A DNA stretch of 64,000 nt from Enterococcus sp. DIV2402 (GTDB lineage: Bacteria; Bacillota; Bacilli; Lactobacillales; Enterococcaceae). Position numbers and translations under genes: made by a program. Positions 62,112 through 64,000 of this stretch are shown here, in pieces. The stretch spans positions 1,092,501 to 1,156,500 of the forward strand of contig NZ_CP147251.1 of NCBI RefSeq assembly GCF_017426705.2. Direction: 5' to 3'. How positions within the stretch are numbered: position 1 is the stretch's first letter; each line of letters begins with the position of its first letter. The notes beneath the pieces were generated by a model. That model had not been told where the DNA came from. It did not search any database and was given only the letters and a program-made list of their open reading frames with translations.

Positions 62112-62336
62112 TTAGCTTGCTAATTGGCGTAATTGATCTGGACGGAAACCGACAACAGTTGTCGCATCAGATGTAATTACAGGAACGCTTTGGAAACCTT
62201 GTTCTTTTAACCAATCAATAGCATTAGGCTCGTTGTCGATATTGATTTCTTCAAAGCTAATATTGTTATCTGCTAAAAAGCGTTTAGCCATTTTGCATTG
62301 CATGCAGTTGTTTTTTGAGAATAATTTGATGTTCAT
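62112..62336 (-). CDS. nrdH: Glutaredoxin-like NrdH redoxin
   Basis: This 74-residue redoxin has Cys11-Met-Gln-Cys14 in 'NNCMQCKMAKRFL', a cis-Pro in 'VPVITSD' and the C-terminal 'VGFRPDQL' typical of NrdH. It is the electron donor for NrdEF. The ATG at 62336 has GAGGAGGAA upstream; the longer open frame reaches into the promoter. It is the first gene of the operon. Confidence 0.95.
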   Translation of the reverse strand: MNIKLFSKNNCMQCKMAKRFLADNNISFEEINIDNEPNAIDWLKEQGFQSVPVITSDATTVVGFRPDQLRQLAS

Positions 62337-62378
62337 ATATATTTCCTCCTCGTTGCTTGAACTAATTAATGTATATAA

Positions 62379-62407
62379 ATAGTATAATGAACTGAGAAAG
62401 AAGTCAA
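62379..62407 (-). promoter_or_regulatory. nrdHEF promoter
   Basis: On the minus strand, -35 TTGACT (62402-62407), 17-bp spacer and -10 TACTAT (62379-62384); TATACT two bases nearer is an alternative. Confidence 0.65.
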
Positions 62408-62415
62408 ATGAAAAA

Positions 62416-62462
62416 ATACTATATATTGTGTTTGTGAATATTGGAAACACTATTTGTTGTGG
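62416..62462 (-). promoter_or_regulatory. Tandem NrdR boxes upstream of nrdHEF
   Basis: Box 1, ATACTATATATTGTGT (62416-62431), matches the NrdR consensus ACACWATATATWGTGT at 15 of 16 positions. Box 2, ACACTATTTGTTGTGG (62447-62462), matches at 13. Their centres are 31 bp apart (three turns), the usual NrdR arrangement. The nrdR gene is not in the window. Confidence 0.85.
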
Positions 62463-63127
62463 TTTTTTAAAAGTCTTTTTATAATTAAGTGTGATGAATA
62501 GTGGGGTTTAAAGAGAAACACGCTTTATATATTGTAGCTGAAAAAAAGTAAAAAGTAAAAAGAATTTCTCTAAAGTTTTTAAATTCACAAGTGAAATAAA
62601 AAAGAGTAATCTGTTGGCCATCTTTTTTTGCTTAGTGCCGACTAGCGATAGCATTTATTTTTAGTAAAAGAATTTTTGTCTCTGGTTCTGCTTCAGATAA
62701 TGGATTGTTTCTATTGTAGCTAACGACAACCTGAATCTAATAAAAATTTTTTTAGAAAAATAAAATCTTCTAAACACGATGATTGGTAGAGAAATAATTT
62801 AGTCAATTACATGAATGGAGAACTGTTTTGTGGAACAGTGTCTTCAGAGTATTCAACAATTAGTGGGGCTCAAAATTTACGCGAGACTTAGGTGTTTAAT
62901 CTGTGACTCGTTTGTATTAAAGCGGAACTTATATGAGAGAGATTTAATCATTTAATCCATTATTTTAATAAAATGAAAAATAATTTTATGAGTTGAAATG
63001 TTGTTATAATAGCATTTTTCTAATTTAATTATTAAAAAATGGCGTTTTTGGTTAAAAAAAGATTGTAATTTTCAGCATATTCTAATAAAATTAACATCAA
63101 GTTAGAAATAGATTAGGGGGACGATTT
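62463..63127 (+). other. 665-bp intergenic region before the OppA-like gene
   Basis: No open frame of credible length or RNA gene is visible. It is AT-rich. A TGT-TATAAT extended -10 (63002-63010) is the likely promoter of the OppA-like gene, giving a leader of about 110 nt. No catabolite or amino acid regulatory motif is recognised. Confidence 0.5.
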
Positions 63128-64000
63128 ATGAAAAAGAAAAAATTATTAGGAACATTATTGGTGAGTGCTATTTTATTAGGCGCTTGTACAACAGGTGGAA
63201 CGTCTAAAACAGATGACAGTGCTAAGACAGGAACAGGAGAAGCAGAACAAGTATTTAACTTAGCTGTTTTACAAGAAATGCCTACCGCTGATTTATCAAT
63301 TGCGACCGATACAATTAGTTTCACTGCTTTAAACAATGTATATGAAGGATTATATCGTTTAGATAATGAAAATAAGCCACAACCAGCCGCAGCTGCAGAG
63401 TTAGCAGAAGTTAGTGAAGACGGTTTAACTTATAAATTAAAATTAAGAGAAGATGCTAAATGGTCAAATGGTGATCCAGTAACTGCTGCAGATTTTGTTT
63501 ATGGTTGGCAACGTACAGTCGATCCTGAAACAGGTTCTCAATATGCGTATCTTTATGAAGTAGTAGACAACGCGACAGATATTATTAATGGGAAGAAACC
63601 AGCAACAGACTTAGGAATTAAAGCTGTGGGAGATTATGAATTAGAAATTACGTTAGCTGTAGCAACACCGTATTTTGATTATCTATTAGCATTCCCATCA
63701 TTCTTCCCACAACATGAAGCAACAGTAGAAGAATTTGGTGCAGATTATGCGAAGAAGAGCGATACTGCTGTTTATAATGGACCATTTACATTAAGCGATT
63801 TTGATGGACCTGGTGTAGATACAGAATGGTCATATGAAAAAAATCCAGAATATTGGGATGAAGAAAATGTTAAGTTAGAAACAATTAATGTCTCTGTCGT
63901 TAAAGAATCTTCAACTGGTTTGAATTTATTCCAAGATGGACAGTTAGATGATGTTATCTTAACAGGTGAATTAGCACAACAAAATACAAATAGTCCAGAA
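63128..64000 (+). CDS. Oligopeptide ABC transporter substrate-binding lipoprotein (OppA-like), 3' end outside window
   Basis: The frame is open to the right edge (291 codons visible). The signal peptide ends in a lipobox 'LLGACTTGG' (Cys about residue 20), so it is anchored as a lipoprotein. Then come family 5 solute-binding blocks: 'LAVLQEMPTADLSIATDTIS', 'NNVYEGLYRLD', 'KLREDAKWSNGDPVTAADFVYGW', written from residue 100 on, and 'YNGPFTLSDFDGPG'. It binds peptides outside the membrane for uptake, or pheromone peptides. AGGGGGA precedes the ATG. Whether opp permease genes follow cannot be seen. Confidence 0.92.
   Translation, partial: MKKKKLLGTLLVSAILLGACTTGGTSKTDDSAKTGTGEAEQVFNLAVLQEMPTADLSIATDTISFTALNNVYEGLYRLDNENKPQPAAAAELAEVSEDGLTYKLKLREDAKWSNGDPVTAADFVYGWQRTVDPETGSQYAYLYEVVDNATDIINGKKPATDLGIKAVGDYELEITLAVATPYFDYLLAFPSFFPQHEATVEEFGADYAKKSDTAVYNGPFTLSDFDGPGVDTEWSYEKNPEYWDEENVKLETINVSVVKESSTGLNLFQDGQLDDVILTGELAQQNTNSPE

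Noticed and set aside
1-64000. CRISPR arrays, insertion sequences, prophage
   Set aside because: No regularly spaced repeats, transposase, integrase or phage structural genes were seen in any part of the window.

Overview
The window looks like a chromosomal segment of a low-GC Gram-positive coccus of the Enterococcaceae, most likely Enterococcus. The basis is the Lactobacillales gene set (ezrA, rex, rpoY-rnjA, pepC, glnRA, type-B L31), strong AAGGAGG ribosome-binding sites, frequent GTG/TTG starts and the order pyrG - fba - murA - rho - rpmE2. Nearly all genes are chromosomal housekeeping or physiology genes. There is no phage, insertion sequence, CRISPR array or plasmid module. The only accessory-looking patch is a small toxin-antitoxin pair next to a tRNA-Asn gene (about 3.4-4.7 kb).

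Layout. 0-4.7 kb: tail of a HAD phosphatase cut by the left edge, tRNA-Thr(GGT), ohr, a Crp/Fnr regulator, a C39-like exported protein, tRNA-Asn(GTT), and an AbrB-type antitoxin with a Doc-type toxin. 4.7-15 kb: a GntR/DUF5808 autoregulatory pair, an acyltransferase, pepC, a cystine carrier, an acyl-ACP thioesterase, asparaginase, and a DUF72/HAD/MazG-like run. 15-29 kb: aspartokinase, ezrA, cysteine desulfurase + thiI (tRNA thiolation), rex with its own Rex box, tpx, a valine T-box driving an aminotransferase and valS, a GNAT protein, folC, a HAD phosphatase and a cold-shock gene. 29-38 kb: radC, rnjA-rpoY, a heterodimeric ABC exporter, a secreted glucosaminidase, and clpP under a CtsR box. 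38-50 kb: GDPD-miaA-hflX, glnRA with a GlnR box, pyrG behind a CTP-type attenuator, fba, murA-rho, and rpmE2. 50-64 kb: a PadR/DUF1129 pair with twin operators, a GT8 glycosyltransferase, a decayed methyltransferase gene, an enolase behind a fluoride riboswitch, an EamA transporter, a Nudix hydrolase, a divergent MFS/LysR pair, nrdHEF with tandem NrdR boxes, and an OppA-like lipoprotein cut by the right edge.

The most informative content is regulatory RNA and operators. Several genes show readable control: T-box (valS), GGG-start attenuator (pyrG), fluoride riboswitch (eno), CtsR, GlnR, Rex, NrdR and PadR sites. A terminator hairpin of rnjA has the radC ribosome-binding site as its 3' arm. 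I did not find a wholly new multi-gene defence or mobile system. The best candidates for follow-up are the fluoride-controlled second-type enolase, the Doc toxin lacking the motif histidine and paired with an AbrB-fold antitoxin, and the rnjA/radC terminator overlap. Many start codons below were chosen from the ribosome-binding site rather than the longest open frame, and this is stated in each case.
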